Notes: generated from the sequence alone by a model not told the origin. A stretch of 64,000 nucleotides of DNA from Bacillus sp. BA3 (GCA_002835675.1 PIZR01000007.1:1-64000), one strand, 5' to 3'. Shown: positions 45,453 through 55,913, numbered from the stretch's first letter. Numbers and translations are program-made.

Positions 45453-45896
45453 CTATTTTTGTACAAGGAGACTTTGTGCAACTGCCTCAGAAAACTCGAT
45501 CGTCATTTGGGGAACGTAGGTTTTTAACAAAGCATTGACGATGGGGGCTTTGGCCCCTTTTGCCGTAATCGCAAGGCAGCCTGTCATTTTAGTCTGTCCA
45601 ATTCCGCACTGTTCCGCTAAAAAATAACCGTGCCCCTCAAATTTTTCATTTAATCCCTTAAGATTAAATGTTACCTTATCAGGTTCAATCCATTCCAATA
45701 TATTCACTTCAAGTTTAATTTTCTTCTTCATTAATCCCAAATCGCTTTTAAACTCCCAAATAAGTGTCTCCTCACTTATCATCTCATGATTGATATATCC
45801 TGGGACAAGAGGTGCCCAACGGTCAATGCTACTTACAAATCCCCATACTGTTTTTATTGAAACAGGTAAAATGATACTATGCACACCTTCTGACAA
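45453..45896 (-). CDS. CoxG/SRPBCC-family protein
   Basis: 147 aa. SIILPVSIKTVWGFVSSIDRWAPLVPGY is the START-like opening seen in CO-dehydrogenase maturation protein CoxG and relatives; KMTGCLAITAKGAKAPIVNA closes the fold. The family binds hydrophobic ligands; in the absence of cox genes the role is unknown. TTG start at 45896 with AAGGGGG upstream. Confidence 0.82.
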   Translation of the reverse strand: MSEGVHSIILPVSIKTVWGFVSSIDRWAPLVPGYINHEMISEETLIWEFKSDLGLMKKKIKLEVNILEWIEPDKVTFNLKGLNEKFEGHGYFLAEQCGIGQTKMTGCLAITAKGAKAPIVNALLKTYVPQMTIEFSEAVAQSLLVQK

Positions 45897-46007
45897 AGCA
45901 AATCCCCCTTAATCATTCTACTTACATCTTTTTAATGTATGGCTGAACAATATTGAATAGAACGGTAAGTTTAGATTCTTAAACAAAATTCTCCCGGTGG
46001 TAGCAAA

Positions 46008-46042
46008 GAATCGCCCCTCTGCAATAAAGGGACGATCCTTTT
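46008..46042. terminator. Terminator downstream of the yjgB-like gene
   Basis: GAATCGCCCCT with AGGGACGATCC; T-run best on the plus strand (46035-46044), but both sides can serve. Confidence 0.65.
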
Positions 46043-46050
46043 TTTACTTA

Positions 46051-46587
46051 TTAATCTGACGCGAATTCAACCGTATACATATTCAAGCTTGGATCTGGGT
46101 TAATCCAGGCGCTTTCAAACACGAAGACCACTTTATAATTTGCGGAATCGGTATAAGTGACATAGTACATCCCTTCTTGCTCCACTTCACTTACAGGTTC
46201 ACCAATCAATTCCTTCAGCATGGATAAATGGATGGTTTGCAATTTCGGATCAAAATCATCAATGGCTGTAATCGTCTTTCTACCTGTTGAACCGTCATAG
46301 AGGAATCGAACATTACGGCTCCAATAATTGGCTGCAACGGTACTTAAATCTTCCGGTGCCCCCCAGGCTTTTTCCACTTTCTTCAACGAATCACCTACAG
46401 AAAATGGTCCACTGCTAATGGATTGTTGGGATTCGTAGGCTAAACCCATGATCTGCCTAATCAAAAGGTCTGGCGTGGATTGCGATGAAATTGAATCTGA
46501 TGAAGCAAATGCAGCCTGCCCACTAAACATGAGAAATGCGAGCATTAGAAATGTAACGCTTCGGATAAAACGATTCACTTGTTTCAA
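46051..46587 (-). CDS. YjgB-family secreted protein (DUF4309)
   Basis: 178 aa. A signal peptide (FLMLAFLMFSGQAAFA) is followed by a single domain: GLAYESQQSISSGPFSVGDS, KVEKAWGAPEDL and YDGSTGRKTITAIDDFDPKL. The domain is known from B. subtilis YjgB; function unknown. TTG start at 46587 with AAAGGAGGG six bases upstream; the nearest ATG is internal. Confidence 0.82.
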   Translation of the reverse strand: MKQVNRFIRSVTFLMLAFLMFSGQAAFASSDSISSQSTPDLLIRQIMGLAYESQQSISSGPFSVGDSLKKVEKAWGAPEDLSTVAANYWSRNVRFLYDGSTGRKTITAIDDFDPKLQTIHLSMLKELIGEPVSEVEQEGMYYVTYTDSANYKVVFVFESAWINPDPSLNMYTVEFASD

Positions 46588-47071
46588 AGTTACCCTCCTT
46601 TTTCACCTGGAAATGACTGATTACATTATATTAAATATCTTGAAAAAAATGAAAAGTTACGTATGTCATTTCATTTGGTTTTACACTCACGATTAATATT
46701 CATCGGAACTTTGGACACATACCCTTCGTTCAAAAAAAATCTTTAAATGAAATATTAAAGCCGATTAAGCCATTTCAAGTGAGCCACATTTTCTAAAATA
46801 AATTCTCCTGATTTAAAACTTCCCCATCCCCCATAGGTATTCTAAGGGAGATGGTTTTTTTATGAATAGTTAAACACCTACAAGATTTAGATGGACGATC
46901 AAAAAAATAACCGAATATTCAGTTTTCAATACTCGCAAGCAGAGTTGACAAACTGTTAGGTAACATTTCATATGTATGTAATTAATGACTATGCCTTAAA
47001 ACCAACGGTCCTAAAGGCATAGTCATTACATCAAAAATAAGATAGATTAATGCATTCTACTAATATACTGG
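46588..47071. other. Gap of 480 bases with two hairpins
   Basis: CCATCCCCC...GGGAGATGG followed by seven Ts (about 46828-46861) looks like a plus-strand terminator although no plus-strand gene precedes it. A second hairpin with perfect 14-base arms AATGACTATGCCTT (46984-46997 and 47014-47027) lies downstream of ansB and is its probable terminator despite lacking a T-run. No gene seen. Confidence 0.6.
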
Positions 47072-48502
47072 TTATTGCCGATCAAAAAGAGAAGCTCCCG
47101 CTATGCCGGGCTTTGTCATCTCATAAGGATTTAGAATCAGATCCAATTCTTCCTCTGTCAGTACATCATATTGTAAACAAAGTTCGCGAACTGATTTGCC
47201 TTTTAATATCGCTTCCCGCGCAATACGTGAAACCACTTCGTATCCAAGGTGCGGATTGACTGCTGTAATCACTCCAACACTTTGTTCGACATAATCTTTT
47301 AAATGTTGCTCATTTGCTTCGATGCCTTCTAAACAATAATCTGTAAAGACATTGAAAGCATTGTTCATAATGCTGATTGACTGCAATAAGTTGAATACAA
47401 GCACTGGCTCCATTACATTCAACTCGAGTTGTCCTGCTTCTGATGCTAAGCAAATCGTATTATCGTTCCCGATCACTTGGAAAGCGACTTGGTTAATCAA
47501 TTCTGGCATTACTGGATTTACTTTTCCTGGCATGATGGATGAACCTGGTTGACGAGCTGGAAGTGTGATTTCCCCTAATCCCGCTCTTGGTCCTGAAGCC
47601 ATCAAACGTAAATCATTAGCAATTTTAGACATATTCATCATACATACTTTCAATGAAGCTGACACTTCAGTATAAGCATCCGTATTTTGAGTTGCATCTA
47701 CTAAATGTTCTGCTCCTACAAGCGGCAAGTTACTGATCTCAGCTAAATATGTAACAACATTTTCAATGTAACGCGGATCTGCGTTCAATCCCGTTCCCAC
47801 TGCTGTTGCTCCCATATTCACTTCATATAAATGTTGACGTGATTGACTGATTCGTTTTATATCGCGATCCAACACACGACTGTAAGCCTCAAATTCTTGA
47901 CCAAGGCGAATTGGCACTGCGTCCTGAAGATGTGTGCGTCCCATTTTGATAACATGATCAAATTGTTTTGCTTTATTCTTTAAGACCGTACTCATCTTGG
48001 TCATTGTTTGCAACAATTGCTCTAAAAGTCGTAGTGTTGATAAATGAATGGCAGTAGGGAATACGTCATTGGTTGATTGCGACATGTTAACATGGCTATT
48101 TGGACTAACATGTGCATAATCACCTTTATTGTGTCCCATAAGTTCTAACGCACGGTTGGCAACGATTTCATTAATGTTCATATTCATCGATGTCCCTGCG
48201 CCGCCTTGAATTGGGTCAACGATGAAATATTCATGCCACTTTCCATCAATCACTTCTTCAGAAGCTTTGACGATAGCGCTTCCAATACCATCATATAACC
48301 TTTTGGTATCCATATTTGCTAAAGCGGCTGCTTTTTTAATCATCGCTAGTGCACGAATCATTTCTTCATTGACTTTGTAACCGGTAATCGGAAAATTCTC
48401 TACAGCGCGTAGAGTTTGTATTCCATAATAAACATCTGCCGGAATTTCCTTTTCCCCAAGAAAGTCTTTCTCGATTCGGTATGTTCTCTCTTCTATCAAC
48501 AT
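47072..48502 (-). CDS. ansB: Aspartate ammonia-lyase
   Basis: Deaminates aspartate to fumarate. 476 aa of the fumarase/aspartase superfamily. GGAGTSMNMNINEIVANRAL, SPNSHVNMSQSTNDVFPTA, MGRTHLQDAVPIRLGQEF and the signature GSSIMPGKVNPVMPE are intact. Second gene of the ansAB operon, 23 bases after ansA, so asparagine is converted to aspartate and then fumarate plus two ammonia. Controlled by AnsR. Confidence 0.96.
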   Translation of the reverse strand: MLIEERTYRIEKDFLGEKEIPADVYYGIQTLRAVENFPITGYKVNEEMIRALAMIKKAAALANMDTKRLYDGIGSAIVKASEEVIDGKWHEYFIVDPIQGGAGTSMNMNINEIVANRALELMGHNKGDYAHVSPNSHVNMSQSTNDVFPTAIHLSTLRLLEQLLQTMTKMSTVLKNKAKQFDHVIKMGRTHLQDAVPIRLGQEFEAYSRVLDRDIKRISQSRQHLYEVNMGATAVGTGLNADPRYIENVVTYLAEISNLPLVGAEHLVDATQNTDAYTEVSASLKVCMMNMSKIANDLRLMASGPRAGLGEITLPARQPGSSIMPGKVNPVMPELINQVAFQVIGNDNTICLASEAGQLELNVMEPVLVFNLLQSISIMNNAFNVFTDYCLEGIEANEQHLKDYVEQSVGVITAVNPHLGYEVVSRIAREAILKGKSVRELCLQYDVLTEEELDLILNPYEMTKPGIAGASLFDRQ

Positions 48503-48525
48503 TTCCTCTTGCCCCTTTGTTTGTT

Positions 48526-49536
48526 CTAGAATGTGATGTCCTCTGCAATCGGTGTTTCCATCATTTCCTTCACTTTTTTAGGATCCTGTGTCTTGGCTAA
48601 AATCCACATCAACTTCGGAATGATGGCTTCTGTATTCATATTTCTGGAACGAATGATGACATTCTTGTTCACTTTTCGTCCAACTTCGTAAATATCCATA
48701 TCTTCCCCTTCTTCTAAACATTGGGTAGTAATGACTACGGATATTCCGCATTGTACTAACTCATTCAATTTTTCTAAAATATTTCTTCCTTGAAAGGGAA
48801 TACCACCGCTTCCATAACTTTCAATTACGATTCCCCGACATTGATTTTTCAGGAAATCAAAGAATTCAGGCTTAATACCGGGATGCAGCTTAACCAAAGC
48901 AACATCAGTACATAGGGAAGCATCTAACTTAGCTTCCTTATTCTTTGGTGAATGAACTGGCTTTAGATACTCAATTTTATCTTTGAATATGGTAGCAATA
49001 TAAGGATAGTTAATACTTTCAAATGAATCATAGCTTTTCGTTCTCAATTTAATGGCTCTCGTGCCCTGGATGACTCTACCATCAAAAACAACATATACTC
49101 CTCCAATATCTTCACAAGCAAACCGAATTGCATCAGAGATATTTCTTTTGGCATCTGTCTTTTTAAAGGCAATTGGGATCTGAGAACCTGTAATGACGAT
49201 TGGTTTCCCTAAATCTTGTAACATATATGAGAGCGCAGCTGAAGTGTAAGCCATTGTATCTGTTCCATGGGTAATCACAAAGCCATCGTAATCATGGTAG
49301 TGCTCATGGATGGATTGTGCCATTTCTGTCCAATCTTCCGGCTGCATATTTGTACTATCAATATTCATCAAAGGCTTACTATCAATCTTGCATAGTAAAT
49401 CCAATCCCGGTAGGTGACCTAAAATGTCGTCAGCTTTCATCTCTGGAACCAGTCCATTTTTTCCTTCTAACGATGCAATTGTACCACCTGTAGTAATCAA
49501 CATCAACTTCTTGATTTTTGACTTCAACTTCTCCAA
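48526..49536 (-). CDS. ansA: L-asparaginase
   Basis: Hydrolyses asparagine to aspartate. 336 aa type I cytoplasmic enzyme; [10 protein letters not shown] and [12 protein letters not shown] hold the two catalytic threonines, and [17 protein letters not shown] follows. TTG at 49536 is seven bases from AGGGGG. The frame extends 40 codons upstream to 49656, but that part crosses the promoter and operator and has no family similarity. First gene of the operon, divergent from ansR. Confidence 0.94.
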   Translation of the reverse strand: MEKLKSKIKKLMLITTGGTIASLEGKNGLVPEMKADDILGHLPGLDLLCKIDSKPLMNIDSTNMQPEDWTEMAQSIHEHYHDYDGFVITHGTDTMAYTSAALSYMLQDLGKPIVITGSQIPIAFKKTDAKRNISDAIRFACEDIGGVYVVFDGRVIQGTRAIKLRTKSYDSFESINYPYIATIFKDKIEYLKPVHSPKNKEAKLDASLCTDVALVKLHPGIKPEFFDFLKNQCRGIVIESYGSGGIPFQGRNILEKLNELVQCGISVVITTQCLEEGEDMDIYEVGRKVNKNVIIRSRNMNTEAIIPKLMWILAKTQDPKKVKEMMETPIAEDITF

Positions 49537-49618
49537 TATACTACCCCCTATATAGCCTCCCTGTTTCACAATCATTCTTATCATTTCAGAAAAGGATGTT
49601 TCGCTGCAAATGTACATG

Positions 49619-49693
49619 TTACGCGTACACCACATGTTATTATAGTCATGTTTCATAGTGAAATCAAGCTAAAATTATTCATTACGCGTACAC
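49619..49693. promoter_or_regulatory. Divergent ansA/ansR promoters with two AnsR operators
   Basis: The 12-base word TTACGCGTACAC occurs twice in the same orientation, at 49619-49630 and 49682-49693. The ansA promoter (minus) is TTGATT (49667-49662), 17 bases, TATAAT (49644-49639), which places the first copy over its start site. The ansR -10 is TATAAT at 49711-49716, which places the second copy over its -35. Both promoters would be repressed together, with asparagine/aspartate relieving it as known for AnsR. Confidence 0.82.
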
Positions 49694-49744
49694 TTATTTC
49701 AATTTGATGTTATAATGGATTTATATAAAAGGAGAGTAATAAGA

Positions 49745-50119
49745 ATGATTTTAAATAGATTGACTTCATTAAGGAAGGCCAAAAGATGGTCTTTGCAATA
49801 TACCGCTGACAGACTTGGAATCGCCAAGAGTACCTATGCAGGTTATGAATCGGGCCACCGCCGCCCTTCATTAGAAACGATTAATTTATTGGCAGGCCTA
49901 TATGATACATCCACTGATTACATTCTAGGTCGGGTAGATCATCCAGCTAAAGATATTACCACAGAGTCACCTCAAGTCATGGAATTAACGGATTTACCAA
50001 ATATGGAGCTAGCAGTTGATGGAATCTCTCTTTCTGAAGAGGAGACGATTCAATTTATCGCTTTTATTAGAGCAAAACGAGAAGTGGAAATAAATCGCGA
50101 TAAACAAAATGAAACATAG
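49745..50119 (+). CDS. ansR: XRE-family repressor of the ans operon
   Basis: 124 aa. N-terminal helix-turn-helix (MILNRLTSLRKAKRWSLQYT, ADRLGIAKSTYAGYESGHRR) and a Sin/AnsR-type layout with a variable acidic tail. Position and divergence from ansAB match B. subtilis AnsR. ATG at 49745 follows AAAGGAGAG; the longer frame from 49715 starts inside the -10. Autoregulated through the adjacent operator. Confidence 0.92.
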   Translation: MILNRLTSLRKAKRWSLQYTADRLGIAKSTYAGYESGHRRPSLETINLLAGLYDTSTDYILGRVDHPAKDITTESPQVMELTDLPNMELAVDGISLSEEETIQFIAFIRAKREVEINRDKQNET

Positions 50120-50497
50120 CAGAAATTGGGCTTAAGACTTGTATATGGGGAACGAACCGTACTTCATCAGGTACTTATAATATTCACGATGTACCTGGCA
50201 TGATTTATATCTAAAACTGTAAAAATTCCAGGGTTTTAACCAGTTAGTGTAGCCGGTTCCGATTAATTAAGTTCGCCCTTTTTAGACGTTACCCTTAATT
50301 ATTTCTGGATGACAATGCAGGTTATACTTCCTTCTTAGTGACTTAAGACTAATACTAATGATGCGTGATGCGCCAAGCTGAGAAATTTAAGTTTTATTAT
50401 TTATATAGAAGAAAGTCGGCTTATTATTTAGCTTACTTCCTTTTCCAACAAGGTATGATAGATATCTGTTCCCCTCCTCATTTATTAGTAATGAAAG
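50120..50497. other. Gap with no recognised feature
   Basis: About 380 bases, AT-rich, with a small hairpin AGGTAC...GTACCT (about 50179-50202). No gene or known RNA recognised. Confidence 0.4.
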
Positions 50498-50498
50498 A

Positions 50499-50526
50499 AA
50501 AAACCATAGCAAAAGCTCATGGTTTT
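50499..50526 (-). terminator. Terminator of the 57-residue ORF
   Basis: Minus-strand AAAACCATGAG / CTATGGTTTTTT, 25 bases past the stop codon. Confidence 0.8.
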
Positions 50527-50550
50527 CCCCCCGTATATACATGAAATATA

Positions 50551-50724
50551 TTAAGGCATCTCGTCTTCTTTTTCCCGATTTTTAAAAGCTTCATGTGTGA
50601 CAATATCCTCGATTTGTTCATACTGCCGGCTGTGTTCCTTCTCTTCGCTAATTCTATTATTAGGTAAATTTCCCGGATGGCCTTTTTCTTTGTGATTAAA
50701 ATTTTTACCACGGCTCATACTCAT
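50551..50724 (-). CDS. Small charged protein, 57 residues
   Basis: Start ATG at 50724 with AAAGGAGAG upstream and a terminator behind. The product begins MSMSRGKNFNHKEKGHPGNL and ends FKNREKEDEMP: hydrophilic, no Cys, no membrane segment. A longer frame (50517-50711) covers the same DNA but lacks a ribosome site and has an unlikely composition. Family unknown; the size and charge resemble uncharacterised Bacillus spore-associated small proteins. Confidence 0.7.
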   Translation of the reverse strand: MSMSRGKNFNHKEKGHPGNLPNNRISEEKEHSRQYEQIEDIVTHEAFKNREKEDEMP

Positions 50725-50949
50725 TTCTCTCCTTTCTATTCATTGTTTGTTTAGTTTTCCCAAGCACACAAATATTATGATTTAATTTCTCCTATTCCTG
50801 TTTTTGAAGCGGTTTCTTTTTCAGCCTAAGAGATATGATAACTCGAATTTGAATAATGAATTCAAAAAGAACAGGAACCGCCTGATTATGACGCTTCCTG
50901 TTCCTTTAGTTAGGGTCTATATCATACATACTTTAAAACAGTACAAGGG

Positions 50950-51912
50950 CTAGGAGGATACCACCACGGAAGGTCGCCACTTTCTTGAAATGTCTTCAAT
51001 ATGATGTGGTGCCGTTCTGCAGCATCCTCCAATTAAACGCGCCCCTGCATGTTGCCATTCTTCAGATTTCAGGTCGAGCCTGTTACATGATTCTTGACCA
51101 TGCCATGTTTTAGTTTCCGGATTATATGTTTCACCTGAATTCGGATAAACAATGATTGGTTTATCCGTGTTTGCACGCAGCACCTGGATGGCTTCCGTGA
51201 TACATGAAACTGGCGCACAGTTGATGCCGATTGCTGCAATTTGCTCACTGTCCCCAAACAATCTTGTACATTCCTCGAGTGAAGTACCGTCACTTATCGC
51301 TTTTTCATTTTTCAATGAAAAGGATAGCCAGGCATACACTTCTGGATAATCCTTCAATAATGAATATAATACTTTTGCTTCTTGCAGGGAAGGAATCGTT
51401 TCAAATGCTAAAAGGTCAGCTCCAGCTTCAATCAACGCTGATATTCGTGAGCTATGGAATGCAATTAAAGTTTCATCCGAAACACCATAGTTTCCTACAT
51501 ATTCTGAACCATCTGCAAGATAAGCCCCATAAGGCCCAACAGATGCAGCAACCAATGGCTTAGGCCTAAGCGTTTGATTTTCTTCCTTCCAAAAATCATC
51601 TCTTGCTTTTCTTGCGAGTAAAACCGTTTTCCGGATTAGCTCCAAAGCCTCTTTTTCTTGTATTCCGCGGAGTGCGAAACCTTCAACAGTGGCTTGGTAG
51701 CTAGCCGTAATCGCACAATCCGCTCCAGCACGAAAATAGTCAGAATGCACTTGATAAATCACTTCTGGATTTTCAAGTAATACACGTGCAGACCAGAGCG
51801 GGTCGTCCAAATCACATCCATGCCTCTCTAGCTCTGTAGCTAAAGCTCCGTCTAAAATCATGACTGAATGATCTCGTAAAATAGCGTCAATTGGGTTAGT
51901 TTTAATGTTCAT
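50950..51912 (-). CDS. mmuM: Homocysteine S-methyltransferase
   Basis: Methylates homocysteine to methionine using S-methylmethionine (or SAM). 320-aa zinc barrel: [15 protein letters not shown] at the start, [31 protein letters not shown] and the zinc-site GGCCRT (Cys297-298). It overlaps the permease stop by four bases (ATGA) and shares its SAM riboswitch, so it is shut down when SAM is plentiful. Confidence 0.93.
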   Translation of the reverse strand: MNIKTNPIDAILRDHSVMILDGALATELERHGCDLDDPLWSARVLLENPEVIYQVHSDYFRAGADCAITASYQATVEGFALRGIQEKEALELIRKTVLLARKARDDFWKEENQTLRPKPLVAASVGPYGAYLADGSEYVGNYGVSDETLIAFHSSRISALIEAGADLLAFETIPSLQEAKVLYSLLKDYPEVYAWLSFSLKNEKAISDGTSLEECTRLFGDSEQIAAIGINCAPVSCITEAIQVLRANTDKPIIVYPNSGETYNPETKTWHGQESCNRLDLKSEEWQHAGARLIGGCCRTAPHHIEDISRKWRPSVVVSS

Positions 51913-53297
51913 GATTTACTCCTCTTTTCTTTATGGTTTTGTGTCAGATAATAACTTCCATAGCAAATCAAAATAAATGGAATGCCACAATATAGTGCAA
52001 TTCGTTGTGTAGGATCAAATGCAATTCCTATGCAAGAAGCTAGGCATAGCATAAAAGAAACGATTGGTACGAGTGGATATAATGGCGTTCGATAAGCTAA
52101 GTCATTTACTGAATTTCCTTCGTTTATATATCGTCTGCGAAATAGAAATTGCGACATGCTAATACTCATCCAAACTACAACAACGGCTAGTCCAGAAATG
52201 GATACAAGCACTATGTAAACAGTATCCGGTGCAATAATACTCGAAAACAGGGCTAAGCAGCCGCCCAACATACTGAAAAGGACTGCATTTATCGGAACTC
52301 CCCGTTTTGTCAATTTTGCAAATATTGGTGATATAGTTTCCTTATCTGCAAGTGACCAAAGCATTCTGGATGCCGCATACAGTCCTGAGTTTGCAGCAGA
52401 CAAAATGGCAGTTAATATAACAAAGTTCATAATATCCGCTGCATATGGCACACCAATCCGTTCAAGAACTGCCACAAAGGGGCTTTCTAATACGCTTGCA
52501 TCCGAAATAGGCAATAATGCGGATAAAACAACGATGGTTCCTACAAAAAAGATAATCAATCTCCATAATGTCATACGGATTGCCTTTGGTATCGTTTTTT
52601 CTGGATTCACAGTTTCTCCAGCTGCAATTCCAATTAATTCAGTTCCAGAGAATGCGAAATTCACCGCAAGCATCGTCATTATAATGGCAAAAGCACCATT
52701 CGGAAATAAACCTTCACTTGTAAAATTGGAGAATAACGGAGCGGATTGTGAATGAATTATTGGAATGAAACCTAGCATTGCCGCTGCTCCCAAAATAATG
52801 AAAATCACAATGGCAAATACCTTTATAGACGCAAACCAGAATTCGGATTCAGCGAAAAATTTAACGGTCCACGCATTTAATGCCAAAACCAATATGGCAA
52901 ATAGTGCACTCCATATCCAGACATTGATTGATGGAAACCATCTCTGCATCAACAATCCTGCAGCCGTGAATTCCGAACCAAGTGCAACTGTCCAAGTTAG
53001 CCAATACAACCAGGCTACTGTATACCCTGTCCCAGGACCTATGTATTTAGCTGAGTAGCTATGAAACGCACCTGTCTCGGGCATATGTACTGCCAGTTCC
53101 CCTAGACATAGCATGACTAGATAAACCACTAATGCCCCAATCAGATACGAAAGGATGGTGCCAAACGGGCCTGCCTGTTGAATCGTATAACCCGAACTTA
53201 AGAATAAACCTGTTCCAATCACCCCACCAAGCGATAGCATTATTATATGCCGTGCCTGCATTTTCCTTTGAAAATCATGCTTCCTTTTGTTCTCCAT
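51909..53297 (-). CDS. mmuP: Amino acid permease, probable S-methylmethionine transporter
   Basis: 462 aa, twelve helices of the APC/AAT family: [75 protein letters not shown] and [16 protein letters not shown]. The operon with a homocysteine methyltransferase and the S-box leader identify S-methylmethionine as the likely substrate; this is inference from context. Confidence 0.88.
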   Translation of the reverse strand: MENKRKHDFQRKMQARHIIMLSLGGVIGTGLFLSSGYTIQQAGPFGTILSYLIGALVVYLVMLCLGELAVHMPETGAFHSYSAKYIGPGTGYTVAWLYWLTWTVALGSEFTAAGLLMQRWFPSINVWIWSALFAILVLALNAWTVKFFAESEFWFASIKVFAIVIFIILGAAAMLGFIPIIHSQSAPLFSNFTSEGLFPNGAFAIIMTMLAVNFAFSGTELIGIAAGETVNPEKTIPKAIRMTLWRLIIFFVGTIVVLSALLPISDASVLESPFVAVLERIGVPYAADIMNFVILTAILSAANSGLYAASRMLWSLADKETISPIFAKLTKRGVPINAVLFSMLGGCLALFSSIIAPDTVYIVLVSISGLAVVVVWMSISMSQFLFRRRYINEGNSVNDLAYRTPLYPLVPIVSFMLCLASCIGIAFDPTQRIALYCGIPFILICYGSYYLTQNHKEKRSKS

Positions 53298-53324
53298 TCT
53301 TACTCTCCTTTATCTTGCATCCAG

Positions 53325-53359
53325 AAAAAACGAAAACGCACTCTAAAAAAGAGTGCGTT
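53325..53359 (-). terminator. Attenuator terminator of the SAM riboswitch
   Basis: Minus-strand AACGCACTCT-TTTT-AGAGTGCGTT followed by TTTTCGTTTTTT, just before the permease ribosome site. Confidence 0.9.
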
Positions 53360-53382
53360 ACTGACAAATAAACACGTACGGT

Positions 53383-53481
53383 CTTATCTATCAAGGTTTC
53401 ACCCCCTGGAATTAGCACAGTGTCATTGCAGACCTGTTGCTGAGGTTTCATAGGGCCAGTCCCTCCACCTCTCTGGATAAG
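53383..53481 (-). promoter_or_regulatory. SAM-I riboswitch (S box)
   Basis: Minus-strand order matches the aptamer: CTTATCCAGAGAGGTGGAGG, GACTGGCCCTATGAAACCTC, AGCAACAGGTC, GTGCTAATTCCAG and closing GATAAG. Followed by a terminator and the permease/methyltransferase operon. SAM binding would end transcription. Confidence 0.95.
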
Positions 53482-53659
53482 AAATTATTTTTTTATAACT
53501 TTATCAATCTATGAAAAAATTGTCAAGTTTTGTTTCGGTTTGTAAAGGCTTCCTTTAAAATCCAAACGATCAACGCACCTTTGGCATAGATATGAACTTG
53601 TTTTTGGAACAGTCGCTTACATTATAGAATTGTAAATAATGCTAACCGGGAATAATTTT

Positions 53660-53697
53660 TAAAAAATGACGACACCTTAAAAGATGACGCCATTTTT
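53660..53697 (-). terminator. Terminator of the quinone-detoxification operon
   Basis: Minus-strand AAAATGGCGTC / GTCGTCATTTTTT (two mismatches), right after the flavin reductase stop. Confidence 0.75.
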
Positions 53698-53707
53698 CTT
53701 ATATTCC

Positions 53708-54316
53708 TTAAGGTCTTTCAATTTCAAATAATTCTCCTAGTTTTGTATAAGTATGACCCGCTAATCTTGCTACTGGTTTTAGCCCATTCTGGTCAATTCG
53801 GCCATTATGGTAAATCTCCTGCTCTATATGATAGCAGACTATTTTCCCTATCAATAAATCACAACCAGGTTTATTCTTGGAACCTGCCAAAGGTATCGCA
53901 TGCTCCAATGTGCATTCAAAGCGTACCTTCGCTTCTTGCAATCCTGGTACCGACACCTTATCACTAACAGCCTGAGTGAAATTGGTAAGACCCAATTCAC
54001 TTTCGTCAGACGGGAGTTCCTTGGCCGTTCGATTTGCATCAGCAACATTGTCTTCATCAGTGATATGAACAACGAATTCACCTGTTTGAATTGTATTTCG
54101 GGCCGTGTCCTTCAAAACTCCTTCTTTCCGTTGAACAGAAATGGAAATCATCGGAGGATTGGAACTGACTATGTTAAAAAAACTGAACGGCGCTATATTG
54201 ATTGTACCGGTTTCGGATTGTGTCGTGACCAGGGCTATTGGTCTCGGTATGATGCTTCCAGTCAAAAACTTATAATTTTCCCGTTCTGTAAGACTTTCAG
54301 GATTTACTGAAATCAT
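53708..54316 (-). CDS. Flavin reductase-like / FMN-binding split-barrel protein
   Basis: 202 aa. FLTGSIIPRPIALVTTQ, NIAPFSFFNIVSSNPPMISI and GEFVVHI are the FMN-binding pattern of the flavin reductase/DIM6-NTAB family. ATG at 54316 lies six bases from GAGAGGG; the longer frame overlaps the upstream hydrolase. Last gene of a four-gene operon with two dioxygenases and a hydrolase, where it probably supplies reduced flavin or reduces quinones. Confidence 0.88.
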   Translation of the reverse strand: MISVNPESLTERENYKFLTGSIIPRPIALVTTQSETGTINIAPFSFFNIVSSNPPMISISVQRKEGVLKDTARNTIQTGEFVVHITDEDNVADANRTAKELPSDESELGLTNFTQAVSDKVSVPGLQEAKVRFECTLEHAIPLAGSKNKPGCDLLIGKIVCYHIEQEIYHNGRIDQNGLKPVARLAGHTYTKLGELFEIERP

Positions 54317-54333
54317 CTTCATCCCTCTCATTC

Positions 54334-54945
54334 TTATAAAAAGTTCTTTTGAAACCATGAACTTGCTGCATCAACCTCTGAACGTGTTAACTGATGACCG
54401 TAATTTTCCCAGTGAACGTCCACCTCAGCACCCGCTTGCAGTAAAATCCGATTAAGTTCATCAGTTTCTGCTGCGGGGCAAATCGGATCGTTTTTACCTG
54501 CAGCAATGAATACAGGTATATCCGAAAGGGACGGCAAAGCAATCCCGCGTCTAGGCACCATTGGATGATGAAGAATCGCTCCTTTTAATGCCCCTTCGAA
54601 ATGGAACATCAAACTTGCTGCTATGTTTGCACCATTAGAATAACCTAATGCCACCACTCTGTCACGATCGAAGTCATATTGTCCGGACGCTGATTCCAAG
54701 AAGTCATAAAGCTCCTTCGTACGGAAAATCAAATCTTCTTCATCAAAAACTCCTTCAGCCAGCCGGCGGAAATAACGGGGCATTCCGTTTTCAAGTACAT
54801 TTCCCCGTACGCTGAGTACGGATGATCCCGGTGAAACCATCTCCGATAATGGCAAAAGATCCGTTTCCGTTCCTCCAGTGCCATGTAAAAGCAAAAGCAA
54901 CGGTGCATCTGGATTACTTCCTTTTTGAAAAATATGCTTCATCAT
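54334..54945 (-). CDS. Carboxylesterase/hydrolase (MhqD-like)
   Basis: 203-aa alpha/beta hydrolase: LLLLLHGTGGTETDLLPLSE (oxyanion region), nucleophile in ALGYSNGANIAAS (GxSxG), AAGKNDPICP (Asp) and GHQL (His). Resembles B. subtilis MhqD, part of the MhqR regulon for catechol and methylhydroquinone resistance. Overlaps the upstream dioxygenase by four bases (ATGA), with AGGAGG inside that gene. Confidence 0.9.
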   Translation of the reverse strand: MMKHIFQKGSNPDAPLLLLLHGTGGTETDLLPLSEMVSPGSSVLSVRGNVLENGMPRYFRRLAEGVFDEEDLIFRTKELYDFLESASGQYDFDRDRVVALGYSNGANIAASLMFHFEGALKGAILHHPMVPRRGIALPSLSDIPVFIAAGKNDPICPAAETDELNRILLQAGAEVDVHWENYGHQLTRSEVDAASSWFQKNFL

Positions 54946-55889
54946 TTATCCTCCTCTAGTACCCTCGGCACTGCCGGCAGTAACGTTTTCTCCATAATTT
55001 CCCTTTTTTCTTCAAGCCAAGGCGGCAGCATTAATTTACTACCCATCGTTTCCTTCGTTTCATCATGAGCAAAGCCAGGTGGATCTGTGGCAACTTCAAA
55101 GAGTATGCCTCCATCTTCCCTGAAATAAATGGCATCGAAGTATTGGCGGTCTTTAAAGGGTGTCACGCCATAGCCATGGTTTGCGATATGTTCCCTCCAT
55201 TCTTTATGATCTTCATTATCGCTTGCACGCCATGCAAGATGATGAACAGTTCCCACTCCGATTTTCCCATTTGGCAAAACCGTTTTTTTAACATCTATCA
55301 AATTTCCGATGTCCGATGTGGATTTGAAGCGAATGAAATCGCCCTCTTCCCCCATCTTTTGCAAACCCATCACTTCCTCTAAAAGTTCCATCGTTTTGAT
55401 CGGTTTAGACGTCAATAATACAGCACCGCCGAATCCCTTGATTGCCTTATCAGCTGGTACACCGCCGAATGACCACTCGCTATTTTTACCTTCTTTACGC
55501 TCAACCAGTTCAAGTTGCAATCCATGTGGGTCCTGAAATCCCAGATAATCCTCGCCGAAGCGTGAGATCTTTTCAAAGTCAATATTAAATTTACCCAAGC
55601 GCGTTTCCCAGAAGCCCAATGAACCTTCCGGAATGGCATATGTTGTTATCCCCACTTGTCCGGAGCCAATTGTCCCTCGGTATGCCCCAGGCCAAGGAAA
55701 GAAAGTGATGATAGTGCCCGGTGAACCTGATTCATCTCCGAAATATAAGTGATAGGTGCCTGGATCATCAAAATTAACGGTTTTCTTCACCATACGCATT
55801 CCCAGCACTCCAGCATAAAAATCCACATTCTCTTGTGGATTGCCTACAATTGCGGTTATATGATGTATTCCTGCATTTTGCTTTTGCAT
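54942..55889 (-). CDS. Ring-cleaving dioxygenase, VOC family (MhqO-like)
   Basis: 315 aa, two vicinal-oxygen-chelate modules. Metal-site stretches IHHITAIVG, TYHLYFGDESGSPGTIITFF, VGTVHHLAWRA and GGILFEVATDPPGF are conserved. Such enzymes open quinol or catechol rings. ATG at 55889 with GGAAGG upstream; follows its paralogue after 24 bases. Confidence 0.92.
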   Translation of the reverse strand: MQKQNAGIHHITAIVGNPQENVDFYAGVLGMRMVKKTVNFDDPGTYHLYFGDESGSPGTIITFFPWPGAYRGTIGSGQVGITTYAIPEGSLGFWETRLGKFNIDFEKISRFGEDYLGFQDPHGLQLELVERKEGKNSEWSFGGVPADKAIKGFGGAVLLTSKPIKTMELLEEVMGLQKMGEEGDFIRFKSTSDIGNLIDVKKTVLPNGKIGVGTVHHLAWRASDNEDHKEWREHIANHGYGVTPFKDRQYFDAIYFREDGGILFEVATDPPGFAHDETKETMGSKLMLPPWLEEKREIMEKTLLPAVPRVLEEDK

Positions 55890-55913
55890 GCCGATTCCTT
55901 CCTTTCCCCTTGA

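Noticed and set aside
50517..50711. 64-codon minus-strand ORF
   Set aside because: Overlaps a better-supported 57-residue frame with a ribosome site and terminator.
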